A stretch of 64,000 nucleotides of DNA from Nitrospirota bacterium (GTDB lineage: Bacteria > Nitrospinota_A > UBA7883 > JACRGQ01): NCBI GenBank assembly GCA_024275955.1, contig JAJRYD010000029.1:1-64000 (forward strand). Reading direction: 5' to 3'. Below are positions 35,651 to 44,367 of this stretch, one piece after another; position 1 is the first letter of the stretch, and each line of letters begins with the position of its first letter. The notes under the pieces are model-generated. The model made no database searches, had not been told where the DNA came from, and saw nothing but the letters and a program-made list of their open reading frames with translations. The translations under genes were made by a program, and so were the position numbers.

Positions 35651-36175
35651 AGTAATTTAGAGAAAGAGCATCTTCGCTCCAAGATGCTGGAAGAGATTAA
35701 AGACGAAAAGAAGAAAATGCTCGCGGAGGCTATGGAGTCGGTCGACATTGAGAGAGAAAAACGCTTTCTGGAGATAACGGAAAGCCTGCATGGTGAAAGC
35801 AGAAAGGAGCGAGAGTCTCTCTATAAGAAGCTGGAGCTTTGGGAGCTGGAGCGCAAAGGCGAGATAGAGAGTGAGCTTGACGAGGAAAAAGAAAAACGGC
35901 TTGAAGCTTTTGAAAGAGAAATGCAGATAGAGCGCAACAGAAAAATGGAGCAGATGCGTGTCGAGATTAAGACCGAGGAGTATTCCAAACGGCAGGAGAT
36001 ACTTTCTGAAATAATGCAGAGAAAGTCGGAGCTTGATAACTTTTATCAGAATGAGAAAAAGAAATATCTTGAAAGACTGCAAGATGAAATTTTAAAGGAA
36101 GGACAAAAGGGTAGAGCGCCGGAAATTCTTCAAGACGAGATCGAAAGGCTTCAACGCAAATGGCGGATGAACTGA
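35651..36175 (+). CDS. In-frame continuation of the ParA-coiled-coil gene
   Basis: Reading straight through the TAA, the frame stays open for 174 more codons to TGA 36173-36175 and keeps the same composition and heptad-like pattern (LEKEHLRSKMLEEIKDEKKK, ELEKKGEIESELDEEKEKRL-like sequence). The first internal ATG is at 35684, but no ribosome binding site precedes it, so independent translation is unlikely. The simplest view is one ancestral gene of 1301 codons (32270-36175) cut by a single nonsense change (for example CAA to TAA), or a stop that is read through. Confidence 0.7.
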   Translation, partial: SNLEKEHLRSKMLEEIKDEKKKMLAEAMESVDIEREKRFLEITESLHGESRKERESLYKKLELWELERKGEIESELDEEKEKRLEAFEREMQIERNRKMEQMRVEIKTEEYSKRQEILSEIMQRKSELDNFYQNEKKKYLERLQDEILKEGQKGRAPEILQDEIERLQRKWRMN

Positions 36176-36697
36176 CCGGCAATAGGCCACGGATAGGCAA
36201 GGTATTCGGCTCTTAATCTTTAGACGGCAATATCTTAGAGAACCTGCGCTCAGCTCGCTTATGATCGAGTTTGCCAAGAAGGATGCCGGAAATAATGTAA
36301 ACGGGCAGTTACACAGAATTATTTACAGGGTCTTTTTTTGTCGTACATTTTTAGTTTTTATAAACTTCTGTTTTTGCCTTTAGGCGCGCGTACGCAGGCA
36401 GTTCGTTAATTTTTCGCAAAACTACCCCTCCAGTTCCCCGCCTGCGGTCTCTACCGTTTTGACAGCCACTAGGAGTTTTCTTAAATTTTTTTTGCGTCTC
36501 TCTTGAGTTGATAGAGAAGTGAACCTCTTGCTCCTTATTTTTAAACCGTACGACAATGCAGACGGTAATGAGTTTACAAGCGTATTTTCAGTTATTTATT
36601 CTTTAAAGCGACTTTAAGTGATTGCCTGTAAATAGTCGTCGTGGTAATGTAACTCCCTTATTTGGAACTGATTTTCAACCTAAACGGTGGAGTTTTT
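36176..36697. other. Intergenic stretch, 522 bp
   Basis: I see no gene here. A perfect 10-bp inverted repeat, TATTTACAGG at 36320-36329 and CCTGTAAATA at 36625-36634, brackets 295 bp; the left arm sits in GGGCAGTTACACAGAATTATTTACAGGG (split: GGGCAGTTACACAG / AATTATTTACAGGG), reminiscent of insertion-sequence ends. There is no transposase remnant of useful length and no target duplication. The last bases contain GGTGGAG, the ribosome binding site of the transketolase gene. Confidence 0.4.
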
Positions 36698-37531
36698 GTG
36701 AACTTTACGAACGACATTGACGAACTAAAAGAGATATCCCGCAGGATGCGGATTGACATACTTAAGATGCTCCATAAATCTGGTTCTGGGCATCCTGGCG
36801 GGTCGCTTTCCTGCGTAGACTTTCTGGTCGCTCTTTATTTTTCCAAGCTGGACCACTCTCCTGCTAGAGGTAAAAGAGATAAGCGCGACAAATTTGTCCT
36901 CTCCAAGGGGCATGCGGCACCTGCCCTTTATTCCGTTTTAGCCGAGGCCGGGTATTTTGACAAGGACGAACTCTGGACACTCCGGCAACTCAAAAGTTCG
37001 CTCAGCGGCCACCCACACGCTCTTTCTACCCCCGGTGTCGAGATAACAACCGGCTCGCTTGGTCAGGGGCTTTCGCAGGCAAACGGCATAGCGCTGGCCG
37101 ATAGGCTAAACGGCCACGATTCCAATGTTTACTGCGTTATTGGCGATGGCGAAAACCAAGAAGGGCAGATATGGGAAGCGGCGATGACAGCGGCTCATTA
37201 CAAGCTTGGGGGGATGATTGTGTTTCTCGATAATAACGACCTGCAGATTGATGGTCATCTGCGTGATGTTATGAGCATATACCCGATAAAGGAGAAGTGG
37301 GAAGCTTTTGGCTGGCACCTAGAGGAGATAGACGGCCACGACTTTGGGCAGATATTCGAGGCTATTGAGAACGCAAAGAAGGAGAAGGAAAAGCCTTCGC
37401 TGATATGGGGACATACAGTGAAAGGTAAAGGCGTTTCCTTTATGGAAGGCTTGGCGAAATGGCATGGCGTGGTGCCAAGCGATGAAGAACTAAAAACAGC
37501 TCTTAAAGAGCTTGCGCCGGCGGGGAAATAG
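36698..37531 (+). CDS. Transketolase, N-terminal subunit
   Basis: 277 residues from GTG 36698, which has GGTGGAG 5 bp upstream; the open frame reaches TTG 36662. It carries the thiamine diphosphate-binding half of transketolase: HKSGSGHPGGSLSCVDFLVALY, DKFVLSKGHAAPALYSVLAEAG, SGHPHALSTPGVEITTGSLGQGLS and the Mg/ThDP motif GDGENQEGQIWEAAMTA...NNDLQIDG. It transfers two-carbon units between sugar phosphates. The other half is encoded 2 bp downstream, so the enzyme is a split heterodimer as in many bacteria and archaea. Confidence 0.95.
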   Translation: MNFTNDIDELKEISRRMRIDILKMLHKSGSGHPGGSLSCVDFLVALYFSKLDHSPARGKRDKRDKFVLSKGHAAPALYSVLAEAGYFDKDELWTLRQLKSSLSGHPHALSTPGVEITTGSLGQGLSQANGIALADRLNGHDSNVYCVIGDGENQEGQIWEAAMTAAHYKLGGMIVFLDNNDLQIDGHLRDVMSIYPIKEKWEAFGWHLEEIDGHDFGQIFEAIENAKKEKEKPSLIWGHTVKGKGVSFMEGLAKWHGVVPSDEELKTALKELAPAGK

Positions 37532-37533
37532 AG

Positions 37534-38484
37534 ATGGCAGAACAGTTGGCTCTTCGTGAATATTACGGCAAAACGATTGTCGAGCTTGGGGAAACCAATA
37601 AAGATATTGTGGTGCTGGATGCCGATCTTTCCGGCTCTACCAAAACATCGATGTTCGCGAAAAAATTCCCTGACCGTTTTTTTAATATGGGGGTGGCCGA
37701 GCAGAATCTTATAGGCACAGCGTCTGGGCTGGCGGCTGGCGGCAAAATACCTTTTGCCTCTACCTTTTCCATTTTCGCGAGCGGCAGGGCGTGGGAGCAG
37801 GTAAGGCAGGCGGTATGTTATCCGAGACAGAATGTAAAGATAGTCGCCACTCATGGCGGTATTACCGTCGGGCCGGACGGCCCTTCGCATCAGGCGACGG
37901 AAGATGTTTCGCTCATGCGCTCGATACCTAATATGAACGTAGTAGTGCCGGCCGACGCATACGAGACAGCGGCGGCTGTAAGGAGAGCGGCTGAATATAA
38001 TGGGCCTGTTTTTATACGCCTCGCGCGCGGAAAATTTCCGGTAATTTATGACGAGTCTAAAACCTATTCGTTTGGGAAAGCCGATTTTCTAAAGAAAGGG
38101 AGCGGCCTTTCGATCATCGCGTGCGGGCTTATGGTAAGCATAGCGATGGAAGCGGCCGAGATCTTAGAAAATGACGGCGAGTCTGTCTCGGTTATTAATA
38201 TGTCGAGCATTAAACCGCTGGACAAAGAGGCGGTTTTGACAGCGGCTCGGGAAACTGGAGCTATAGTAACAGCTGAAGAGCATTCCATAATAGGCGGGCT
38301 TGGCAGTGCGGTTGCGGAGACGGTTTGCGAGGATGAGCCTGTGCCTGTTGTAAGAGTCGGCGTTCGGGATATGTTCTGCTCTTCCGGTTCAGCAGAGGAA
38401 CTGCTTGAGTGCTATCATCTTGACAGCAAGTCGATAGTGGAAGCTGGGAGGAAGGCGCTTTCTCTTAAAAGGCCGACCGGCTAA
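37534..38484 (+). CDS. Transketolase, C-terminal subunit
   Basis: 316 residues. The pyrimidine-binding half: VVLDADLSGSTKTSMFAKKF, FFNMGVAEQNLIGTASGLA (with the catalytic Glu), PFASTFSIFASGRAWEQVRQ and HGGITVGPDGPSHQATEDVSL, followed by the transketolase C-terminal domain (LSIIACGLMVSIAMEAAEIL, SVINMSSIKPLDKEAVL, TAEEHSIIGGLGSAVAE). It pairs with the upstream N-terminal subunit. Confidence 0.95.
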   Translation: MAEQLALREYYGKTIVELGETNKDIVVLDADLSGSTKTSMFAKKFPDRFFNMGVAEQNLIGTASGLAAGGKIPFASTFSIFASGRAWEQVRQAVCYPRQNVKIVATHGGITVGPDGPSHQATEDVSLMRSIPNMNVVVPADAYETAAAVRRAAEYNGPVFIRLARGKFPVIYDESKTYSFGKADFLKKGSGLSIIACGLMVSIAMEAAEILENDGESVSVINMSSIKPLDKEAVLTAARETGAIVTAEEHSIIGGLGSAVAETVCEDEPVPVVRVGVRDMFCSSGSAEELLECYHLDSKSIVEAGRKALSLKRPTG

Positions 38485-38505
38485 ACCCTAAAATTGGAAT
38501 TGTAA

Positions 38506-38985
38506 ATGGGAGTAGCAGTCTATCCGGGAACTTTTGACCCTGTTACCAACGGGCATCTTGATTTGATTAACAGGAGTTTATCAGTTTTTGGAAAGGTAAT
38601 CGTCGCTGTTGCCGATAACAGCGGGAAAGGCCCGTTATTTACTGTTGATGAGAGGGTGGAGCTTGTGAGAGAATCTACAAAAGGTATTGCGGGTGTGGAG
38701 ATTTTTTCCTTTAATAACCTCCTGACGGAGTTTTGTACTATGCATGGTGCTACGGTTGTAGTGCGTGGCCTGAGAGCTGTTTCCGACTTTGAGTACGAAT
38801 TACAGCTTAGCCAGATGAACCGAAAATTAAACGATAAAATAGAATCAGTTTTTTTGATGCCTAGCGAGGAGTACACTTTTCTAAGCTCCAAAATAATTAA
38901 AGAGGTAGCAAGCTTCGGCGGTGATGTTTCGAGCCTTGTGCCGTTGCCTGTAGAAGATGCGTTAAAGAGAAAGTTTGGCAGGTAA
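38506..38985 (+). CDS. coaD: Phosphopantetheine adenylyltransferase
   Basis: 159 residues, the normal length. It is a nucleotidyltransferase alpha/beta phosphodiesterase fold with VYPGTFDPVTNGHLDLI (TxGH-type motif), VVRGLRAVSDFEYELQLSQMN and the closing YTFLSSKIIKEVASFGGDVS. It transfers AMP from ATP to 4'-phosphopantetheine in the fourth step of coenzyme A synthesis. It lies between the transketolase pair and an aminotransferase, with 8 bp to the latter. Confidence 0.97.
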   Translation: MGVAVYPGTFDPVTNGHLDLINRSLSVFGKVIVAVADNSGKGPLFTVDERVELVRESTKGIAGVEIFSFNNLLTEFCTMHGATVVVRGLRAVSDFEYELQLSQMNRKLNDKIESVFLMPSEEYTFLSSKIIKEVASFGGDVSSLVPLPVEDALKRKFGR

Positions 38986-38993
38986 AGAATAAG

Positions 38994-40184
38994 ATGAAAC
39001 TAGCAAAAAGAATGTCGTCTTTCGCCCCTTCGGCGACAATGGCAATAGGCGCTCTGGTTAATGAAAAGCGGAACGAAGGCAAAGATATTATCGGGTTTTC
39101 TGCTGGTGAGCCTGATTTCGACGTGCCTGACTTCGCAAAAGAGGCGGCGATAAAAGCGATAAGAGAGGGAAAGAACAAGTACACTCCTGTCGGCGGGCAT
39201 GACGTTCTCAAGGACGCGATAATTAACCATATAAAAAAAGAGACAGGTATTTCGTATACCAAAAAAGAGGTTATGGTCTCGCTTGGTGGCAAACATTCGC
39301 TTTATAACATTTCGCAGGTGCTTTTCGAAGAAGGCGACGAGGTTATTATTTTTGCTCCTTACTGGGTGAGCTACCCGGACCAGATAAAACTTGCCGGAGG
39401 CAAGCCGGTAATAATCAACTGTGCCGGAGAGAACGGATTTAATCCCGACCCTGATGAAATTACGGCAAAAATCACAGAAAAAACTAAAGGGATAATTCTA
39501 AATTCTCCAAGCAACCCGTCTGGCGGAGTTTTTACCGACGCAGTTGTAAGGAAGATAGCCGACCTTGTGGTTAAGCATAACCTTGTGCTTATATCCGATG
39601 AAATATACGACAAAATAGTTTATGACGGGGTAAAACCGCTCGCGCCTATAACGATAAGCGAGGAGGTTAGAAAACGGACTCTGCTTGTGAACGGGTTTTC
39701 AAAAACATTTTCGATGACCGGCTGGAGGCTTGGGTATACTCTTGGGCCGCAGGATATAATTTCCGCGATGGTAAAGATACAGGGGCAGTCGACTTCTAAT
39801 CCTGTAACGCCTATGCAGTTTGGAGCGGCCGAAGCTCTTTGCGATTTTTCATTTTTAAGTGAGAGGGTGGAAACGTTTCGTGAAAGACGGGATATAATGG
39901 TGAAGGCTATGAATTTGCTGGACGGCGTTGAGTCTGTTTCTCCAAAGGGAGCGTTTTATCTTTTTCCAGATTTTTCAAAATGGATAGGTAAGACAGTTGA
40001 TGGTGAGAGAATAGATAACTCGCTTAAACTTACGGAGCTTTTAATAGAGAAGGCGCTTATAGCTCCGGTGCCAGGCTCTGCTTTCGGGATGGAAAACCAC
40101 CTTCGTTTTTCCTATGCCATGGATACAGAGCGGCTTAAAGAAGGGCTTGTCCGTCTTGCCGATTTTGCCAAACGTATGAGCTGA
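38994..40184 (+). CDS. Class I aminotransferase (aspartate aminotransferase-like)
   Basis: 396 residues, PLP-dependent fold type I. GFSAGEPDFDVPDFAKEAAI, KYTPVGGHDVLKDAI, the substrate/cofactor region ILNSPSNPSGGVF, VLISDEIYDKIVYDG and the PLP lysine motif LVNGFSKTFSMTGWRLGYTLG are present, with the Arg that holds the alpha-carboxylate in HLRFSYAM. It is the subgroup Ib aspartate aminotransferase branch by appearance; aspartate/prephenate aminotransferase is an alternative that would fit the nearby DAHP synthase only loosely. Confidence 0.9.
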   Translation: MKLAKRMSSFAPSATMAIGALVNEKRNEGKDIIGFSAGEPDFDVPDFAKEAAIKAIREGKNKYTPVGGHDVLKDAIINHIKKETGISYTKKEVMVSLGGKHSLYNISQVLFEEGDEVIIFAPYWVSYPDQIKLAGGKPVIINCAGENGFNPDPDEITAKITEKTKGIILNSPSNPSGGVFTDAVVRKIADLVVKHNLVLISDEIYDKIVYDGVKPLAPITISEEVRKRTLLVNGFSKTFSMTGWRLGYTLGPQDIISAMVKIQGQSTSNPVTPMQFGAAEALCDFSFLSERVETFRERRDIMVKAMNLLDGVESVSPKGAFYLFPDFSKWIGKTVDGERIDNSLKLTELLIEKALIAPVPGSAFGMENHLRFSYAMDTERLKEGLVRLADFAKRMS

Positions 40185-40365
40185 TTTCCACTTTTCTCCG
40201 CAGAACTTTAACTCTCGCCTGAGTTTGGACTTTTATAGTTTAATATGTTGCTGAAATTTTGGCACCGGCAGGCTAGTGTATGTAATGAATAATTGCGTTT
40301 TAAGTATATCTAATACGCTTTTTCTTCTCATAGCTTATGCTGTTTTATAAAGCCTGTTTAGGCGG

Positions 40366-40394
40366 TTGGCTAGTTCTTGGCACAAGGGTATAAT
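40366..40394 (+). promoter_or_regulatory. Predicted sigma-70 promoter for the GGDEF gene
   Basis: TTGGCT (40366-40371) and a perfect TATAAT (40389-40394) are separated by 17 bp, 79 bp upstream of the diguanylate cyclase start. It lies in the 289-bp gap after the aminotransferase. Confidence 0.55.
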
Positions 40395-40473
40395 AATTTG
40401 CTAAATTAAGGTTGCTTTGCACTCCATCGCATGGCTTGAGGCGGTGATATGGCTGGCTGATTAAAGGGGATAT

Positions 40474-42600
40474 ATGGGGAAAGCTGAAGCAGGGAAGATG
40501 CCGATAAAGGATATTCTTACCTCCAAGGTTGTATTTTGCGACCCAGATAGTCATCTTTCTGTTGCGGCCAACACCATGATAGAAAAGAAGATAAGTTCTC
40601 TTTTGGTAGTGGATGGCGATACGCCTATCGGCATAGTTACCGAGAGCAATCTGGTAAGAATGGCAAATGACGGCAGACCATTTGAGACGACCAAAGTGAA
40701 AGATGTAATGAGCAGTCCGCTTGTTACCGCTCATGGTGATCTCGATGTTTTTGACGCTTACCGTGTTATCTGTTCCAACGGTATTCGCCACATAGCGATT
40801 GTCGATGACGACGGCAAGGCTGTTGGTATCGTGAGTTATACAAACATAATATCCGGCATGGGGCTGGCGCAGGGGATGGTGCGTAAAGTTTCCAAAATAA
40901 TGACAAAAAAGCCTTTGACCTGCTCCCCATCTGACAGCCTTAAAGAGGTAATATCCAAAATGGTTGAGGAAAATTTCAGCTATACCATTGCTATGAAAGA
41001 GCGGAAGCCTTTGGGGATTGTAAGCGAACGGGATGTAGCAAGGCTTCTAACCGAGAGGGCCGCTCTCGATAGGCTGACTGTGGCTGAGGTGATGAGCCAC
41101 CCTCTTTTATCTATCGACCCGAACATGCCTATTCAAGAGGCGGCGCGCTTAATGCGGGAGAGAAAACATAGACGGCTTGTGGTGACAAGCGGAAACGGGA
41201 ACCTGTCTGGAGTGGTTTCTCAGGGCGATATTATCAAAGGAATGATGGAAGGCAGGTATATCCAATCGCTAAAAGATATCGTAATGAAAGAGGAGCAGGT
41301 TCTAAGCGCTTTTGAAGAGACTTTAATAAAGAAAACTATTTTTCTCGACAGCATGCTTAATTCGGCCAAAGACCTCGCGGTAATAGCTACCGATACTGAG
41401 ATGCGGATCGTTTATTTTAATTCTGCGGCTGAAGATGTTTTTGGGTACAAGCTAAATCAGGTGATTGGTAAAACCGTCATGCAGATACATAGCAAAGAGA
41501 AAGACGGCAATTTTATGAATTTTGAGATGGCTATGAATCAGGTGAGGGAAGAAGGCGAATATAGCGTAATCATCGAGTTAAAAAGAGGCTGTGAAAAAAG
41601 AGTTGTCGGCTTGAGAATATCGCCGATTATTGATTACCGCGACAGGAAAAAGACTACTCAAGGGTTTATGCTGATGGGCAAGAATATAGAAGGGCGGATG
41701 CGTAATGAGGACATACTAAGACAGCAGGAAGCAAAATGGCGTTCTCTTTTTGAGAGTTCCAAAGATGTTGTCTACATATCCGACCTTGACGGGAACCTGA
41801 TTGAAATGAACCAGACAGGCGCCGACCTTTTTGGCTATAAACAAGAAGAAATACTAAGCAAAAATATGAAAGAGTTTTACAAAAACCCTGAAGATAGAGA
41901 CGCATTCGTGGAAAAGATAAGAACTCACAAGTATGTGAAAGACCACGAGGCAGAACTTGTAAATAGAAAGGGAGAACTGATTTTTGCCCGCATTACCGCC
42001 GCTATCCAAAAAGACAAGGCGGGGAAAATCTCCGGCTATCAGGGGATAATAAGGGACGCTACGGAGCATAAGAAAAAAGAAGAAGCGATAAGCTTCCTTG
42101 CTTTCCACGACGCGCTTACATCACTGCCTAATAGACGCACGTTTGAAGATAGGCTCTCGAATACTCTTGAGCATGCCAAACGAACCAAAGAGACGGGGGC
42201 GGTGATGTTTATGGACCTAGACGGCTTCAAGGCGGTAAACGATAACCTTGGACACGATGTGGGAGACGCACTGCTTAAAAAGGTCGCGGAGATACTTAAC
42301 AGCTGTGTACGAGCGGAAGATACCGTGGCAAGATTCGGCGGAGACGAGTTTGTAATTCTGCTTCCGGTTGTAAGAAGTGTGAAAGATGCCGCTATGGTCG
42401 CCAACAAGGTGGTCGGTGCTATCAACCAGACCCAGAAGATAATGTGTAACGATCTGCTGGTAGGAATGAGTATTGGTATAGCACTCTTCCCTGATGACGG
42501 CCTTCAGCCCGACATACTTATCAAAAAGGCGGATAACGCGATGTATCTTGCCAAGCAGTCCGGCAAGAACTGCTATAAGGTTTATTCAGAAAACTTTTAA
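40474..42600 (+). CDS. Diguanylate cyclase with four CBS and two PAS domains
   Basis: 708 residues, soluble. Four CBS repeats (about 8-60, 72-128, 140-190, 202-258; e.g. TPIGIVTESNLVRMA, KAVGIVSYTNII, KPLGIVSERDVARLL, NLSGVVSQGDIIKGM) form two Bateman modules that usually bind adenine nucleotides. Two PAS domains follow (~295-395 and ~415-525). The GGDEF domain (~540-705) is intact: RFGGDEFVILL with the product-inhibition site RAED five residues before it. It should make c-di-GMP from two GTP under control of nucleotides sensed by CBS and a PAS ligand or redox cue. It converges with rluD. Confidence 0.93.
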   Translation: MGKAEAGKMPIKDILTSKVVFCDPDSHLSVAANTMIEKKISSLLVVDGDTPIGIVTESNLVRMANDGRPFETTKVKDVMSSPLVTAHGDLDVFDAYRVICSNGIRHIAIVDDDGKAVGIVSYTNIISGMGLAQGMVRKVSKIMTKKPLTCSPSDSLKEVISKMVEENFSYTIAMKERKPLGIVSERDVARLLTERAALDRLTVAEVMSHPLLSIDPNMPIQEAARLMRERKHRRLVVTSGNGNLSGVVSQGDIIKGMMEGRYIQSLKDIVMKEEQVLSAFEETLIKKTIFLDSMLNSAKDLAVIATDTEMRIVYFNSAAEDVFGYKLNQVIGKTVMQIHSKEKDGNFMNFEMAMNQVREEGEYSVIIELKRGCEKRVVGLRISPIIDYRDRKKTTQGFMLMGKNIEGRMRNEDILRQQEAKWRSLFESSKDVVYISDLDGNLIEMNQTGADLFGYKQEEILSKNMKEFYKNPEDRDAFVEKIRTHKYVKDHEAELVNRKGELIFARITAAIQKDKAGKISGYQGIIRDATEHKKKEEAISFLAFHDALTSLPNRRTFEDRLSNTLEHAKRTKETGAVMFMDLDGFKAVNDNLGHDVGDALLKKVAEILNSCVRAEDTVARFGGDEFVILLPVVRSVKDAAMVANKVVGAINQTQKIMCNDLLVGMSIGIALFPDDGLQPDILIKKADNAMYLAKQSGKNCYKVYSENF

Positions 42601-42632
42601 CAAGCCGGATTGCCCTTTCGCGGCAGACAGGC

Positions 42633-43556
42633 TCACGGTTTTTCCATGTTTCTTAGCCGTATAAGGAGCTTTGCGAAATCTTCCGGCTGTTCGGCCGTAA
42701 ATGTCATCTCTTTTTTTGTTTTGGGATGTATGAGCCTTAGTTCCGCCGCATGGAGGGCGGGGCGGGATATAAGTTTTGTTCTGCGTTTTCCATATACCAT
42801 GTCGCCTAGTATCGGGTGGTTTATCGACGCGAGATGCACCCTTATCTGGTGCGTTCTGCCTGTCCGCAGTTTTACCTTTAGGAACGTAGCTTCTTCGTAG
42901 GTTTCAACCGTCTCAAAGTCCGTTACCGCCTCTTTAGGGGCATTGGTATTTACCGACATTTTTTTTCTATGCTGTGGGTGCCTGCCTATCGGCTTTTCTA
43001 TTCTGCCTTTTTCTTCCCGCATAACTCCGCGTACGACAGCTAGGTAGGCGCGTCCCATAGTATGTTTTGCAAGCTGTTCGCTAAGCGAGAGATGCGCCGT
43101 ATCGTTTTTTGCTATCGCTATAAGGCCGGATGTCTCTTTGTCGAGACGATGCACGATGCCGGGGCGCAGTTCGCCGCCTATCCCGGAAAGGTTTTTACAA
43201 TGGTGCAAAAGAGCGTTTACCAGAGTGCCGGTCAAGTTTCCTTTGGCAGGATGAACCACCATCCCGACAGCCTTGTTGACGATTACGATGTCGCCATCTT
43301 CGTAAACGATATCAAGCGGTATATCTTCAGCTATCGTATCTACTGTCTGTGGAATTTCTGGAGCTATTTCGAATTTATCGCCGGCTTTGGTATGGCGGCT
43401 CGGCAGTACCGCCTTGCCGTTCATTAATATCTTTTTTTCCTTTATAAGGCGAGTAACTTTTACGCGTGTAAATTCCGAAAGCTCTCCCGCTAGGTAGCGG
43501 TCTACCCGTATATCTTCGTCCCCCTCCCGCACTACCACAGTTATCGTTTCTGCCAT
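42633..43556 (-). CDS. rluD: Ribosomal large subunit pseudouridine synthase, RluD type
   Basis: 307 residues from ATG 43556 (MAETITVVVREGDEDIRVDR). There is an N-terminal S4 RNA-binding domain (RVDRYLAGELSEFTRVKVTRLIKEKKILMNGKAV), then the RluA/RluD catalytic domain with the Asp motif GIVHRLDKETSGLIAIAKND and ending LKTGRTHQIRVHLASI-like sequence. It isomerises uridines in helix 69 of 23S rRNA. The frame is open for 60 more codons upstream, giving a hydrophobic N-terminus unusual for the family. I prefer the ATG with TATTAT 9 bp before it, which could give a nearly leaderless message. Confidence 0.93.
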   Translation of the reverse strand: MAETITVVVREGDEDIRVDRYLAGELSEFTRVKVTRLIKEKKILMNGKAVLPSRHTKAGDKFEIAPEIPQTVDTIAEDIPLDIVYEDGDIVIVNKAVGMVVHPAKGNLTGTLVNALLHHCKNLSGIGGELRPGIVHRLDKETSGLIAIAKNDTAHLSLSEQLAKHTMGRAYLAVVRGVMREEKGRIEKPIGRHPQHRKKMSVNTNAPKEAVTDFETVETYEEATFLKVKLRTGRTHQIRVHLASINHPILGDMVYGKRRTKLISRPALHAAELRLIHPKTKKEMTFTAEQPEDFAKLLIRLRNMEKP

Positions 43557-44062
43557 GGCGCTATAATACCGCTTATCGGAGGTTTGCTGATAAAGATTGT
43601 TTGCGGGGAGAGCCGAAAGCTCAATATATGATTTGAATTTGAAGGGTGGTGGCGATACCCAAAAGGTGATGATAGAGAGCATAAAAACAGGTATCACCAA
43701 AACAGTTGGGGCGATTAAACGAGAAAGAAGCATCAACAGTAACTAAGAACAGTCTTTGGCGGTAACGGTATGGAAAACCTGTTGGTGAATTTTCAAGGCT
43801 GTTGTTGTGAATTATTATTTGCAAGACGGGTGACGCTTTGGGGGGGAATAAAATTTTCTAATAAATAATGGTTTTAGGTTTTACGGTTTGTTTTTGCAGG
43901 TGCCGGTTTCTCTGCTTCTAAAGCTGTTATAAGGTGACGGTTTGAGCGTAAAAAACAGCTCTATAAATCTTTTTGATATCGGCTGAGCGGTTCTTTATTT
44001 TTAACAAAGTATTATTTTAGGTTTGGTTCTGGTATAGTTGCCCCTTAATTGCAGGGGGGGCA
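43557..44062. other. Intergenic stretch, 506 bp, between divergent genes
   Basis: It separates rluD (minus) from the DUF59 gene (plus). The 180 bp nearest rluD stay open in the rluD frame and would encode a hydrophobic segment (TVLVIPVFMLSIITFWV), but there is no ribosome binding site at its start. The rest is AT-rich, with GGTATAGTTGCC and TTGCAGGGGGGGC shortly before the plus-strand gene, the latter being its ribosome binding site. Nothing else is recognisable. Confidence 0.4.
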
Positions 44063-44359
44063 ATGCATAAGGAAGATATTTTAGATAGCCTTAAATCGGT
44101 TATCGACCCAGAACTCGGCATAAACATAGTCGATTTGGGTTTGATCTATAATGTTAATGTCAGCGGTAACGACGTTTTTGTTACGATGATGATGACTTCA
44201 CAGGCTTGCCCGATGGGAGACCTCCTTAAAATCGAAGTGGTTGATGCCATCAGGAAGATTTTTCCGTCCGCGGGAAAGGTAGAAGCAGTTCTTACGGTAG
44301 ATCCGCCGTGGACAAACGAAATGATGTCGGGCGACGCAAGGAAACAGCTTGGACTCTAA
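44063..44359 (+). CDS. DUF59 / MIP18-family metal-sulfur cluster assembly factor
   Basis: 98 residues. SLKSVIDPELGINIVDLGLIYNV and TMMMTSQACPMGDLLKIEVVDAI, with the conserved Cys in the SQACPMG loop and the closing TVDPPWTNEMMSGDARKQLG, are the full MIP18 signature. Proteins of this family (SufT, PaaD and relatives) help in iron-sulfur cluster maturation. Ribosome binding site GGGGGG precedes the ATG. It ends 8 bp before the next ATG. Confidence 0.95.
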   Translation: MHKEDILDSLKSVIDPELGINIVDLGLIYNVNVSGNDVFVTMMMTSQACPMGDLLKIEVVDAIRKIFPSAGKVEAVLTVDPPWTNEMMSGDARKQLGL

Positions 44360-44367
44360 AGGTTTCG

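Noticed and set aside
43557-43736. N-terminal hydrophobic extension of rluD
   Set aside because: The frame is open but the start lacks a ribosome binding site and RluD proteins begin at the S4 domain; ATG 43556 fits the family.
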